A stretch of DNA of 6,588 nt, taken from assembly GCA_049698095.1 (NCBI GenBank), contig JBAVXA010000196.1, forward strand, positions 1-6,588, read 5' to 3'. Numbering within the stretch: the stretch's first letter is position 1; every line of letters begins with the position of its first letter. Below are positions 5,881 through 6,588 of this stretch, piece after piece. The stretch comes from JBEEJL01 sp049698095. Lineage in GTDB: Bacteria > Pseudomonadota > Gammaproteobacteria > Burkholderiales > JBEEJL01. Below the pieces are notes generated by a model that made no database searches, was not told the DNA's origin, and saw only the letters and a program-made list of their open reading frames with translations. Both the position numbers and the translations under genes were made by a program.

Positions 5881-6588
5881 ATGCGGGTAGCCGTTGCGGG
5901 CGCTGGAATCGGCGGACTGGTGCTCGCATTGATGCTGCATAAGCGCGGTATCGACGTCGACGTTTATGAAGCCGTGAACGAGCTGAAGCCGCTTGGCGTC
6001 GGCATCAATTTACTGCCCCACGCCGTAAAAGAACTCACCGAACTGGATTTGCAGGATGAACTTTCCGCGATTGCCATCGAAACCTCGTCACTGAGTTATT
6101 ACAATAAATTTGGTCAGCGAATCTGGCAGGAGCCACGCGGCCGGTTGGCCGGCTACGCCTGGCCGCAATTCTCCATCCACCGCGGCGAATTGCAAATGCT
6201 GCTGTACCAGATGGCAATGAGGAAACTTGGCGCGCAGCGCCTGCACCTCGGCCATAGTTTTACATCATTCACGCAGAGCGAGCGCAGTGTATGCGCGACG
6301 TTCAAAAAACGCGACGATTCAATGATCGAGACGCAATTTGATGTACTGGTCGGCGCAGACGGCATTCATTCCGCGCTACGGCGATGTTTGTATCCCGCCA
6401 ATGACCCCTTGCACTATTCACAACGCATGCTGTGGCGGGCGATTACCGAGGCCGAGCCTTTCCTCGATGGGCGCAGCATGTTCATGGCCGGGCATCAAGA
6501 TCAGAAATTCGTTGCCTATCCGATTTCCGAACCGCTGCGTAAAAAGGGCCGTGCGCTGATTAACTGGATCGCAGAGCTGCGCGTTCCC
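5881..6588 (+). CDS. Flavin-dependent (PhzS-like) aromatic monooxygenase, 3' truncated by the window end
   Basis: The first 236 residues are visible and the frame stays open to the last base. This is a group A flavoprotein monooxygenase of the p-hydroxybenzoate hydroxylase/PhzS type, which uses FAD and NAD(P)H to hydroxylate an aromatic ring in the cytoplasm. The FAD-binding GAGIGG is at 7-12, with E30 (VYEA) closing the dinucleotide fold. LGVGINLLPHAVKEL (38-52) and PQFSIHRGELQMLLYQMA (95-112) are characteristic of the PhzS-like flavin-dependent oxidoreductases. The second FAD motif is DVLVGADGIHSALR (154-167). The ATG is preceded by AGAGAAG (5871-5877). It is divergent from the CoA ligase, which suggests a shared aromatic pathway. 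The substrate is not determinable; phenazine is only the substrate of the named relative. The catalytic half downstream is not visible. Confidence 0.87.
   Translation, partial: MRVAVAGAGIGGLVLALMLHKRGIDVDVYEAVNELKPLGVGINLLPHAVKELTELDLQDELSAIAIETSSLSYYNKFGQRIWQEPRGRLAGYAWPQFSIHRGELQMLLYQMAMRKLGAQRLHLGHSFTSFTQSERSVCATFKKRDDSMIETQFDVLVGADGIHSALRRCLYPANDPLHYSQRMLWRAITEAEPFLDGRSMFMAGHQDQKFVAYPISEPLRKKGRALINWIAELRVP

Overview
The window looks like chromosomal or large-plasmid DNA from a Gram-negative proteobacterium, most likely a betaproteobacterium. This rests on the mid-50s GC impression, a TolC-type outer-membrane protein, Tat and Sec signal peptides, a periplasmic copper cassette, and a feruloyl-CoA synthase of the kind common in soil and water Beta- and Alphaproteobacteria. 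The taxonomic call is inference. There are six genes and no RNA genes, insertion sequences or CRISPR. No gap between genes exceeds about 150 bases.

Left part (1-3055, + strand): a tightly spaced copper-handling operon entered midway. It holds the 3' end of a TolC-family outer-membrane efflux channel, a Tat-exported two-domain multicopper oxidase, and a secreted protein fusing a type-1 copper cupredoxin (CopI-like) to a CusF-like Cu(I)-binding domain. Together they would bind periplasmic Cu(I), oxidise it, hand it over and expel it. An inner-membrane pump and adaptor (CusA/CusB-like) would be expected upstream but are outside the window.

Middle (3062-3793, - strand): a secreted NodB-type polysaccharide deacetylase-like protein, convergent with the copper operon across only 6 bases. 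It sits downstream of a 624-residue acyl/aryl-CoA ligase of the feruloyl-CoA synthase family (3856-5730, - strand).

Right part (5731-6588): a 150-base, AT-rich divergent intergenic region separates the ligase from a rightward flavin-dependent (PhzS-like) monooxygenase cut by the window end. This region carries a good candidate ligase promoter, three ATCAA repeats spaced exactly 10 bases apart, and one copy of a 15-base motif. A 14/15 match to that motif lies at the other end of the ligase gene, inside the putative deacetylase promoter. The pair may be operators of one regulator. The ligase and monooxygenase may form an aromatic-acid pathway whose other enzymes are not visible here.

The points most worth a second look are the cupredoxin-CusF fusion, the two-domain oxidase with a decayed type-1 copper site in its first domain, and the repeated motif flanking the ligase. 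None is clear proof of a new system.
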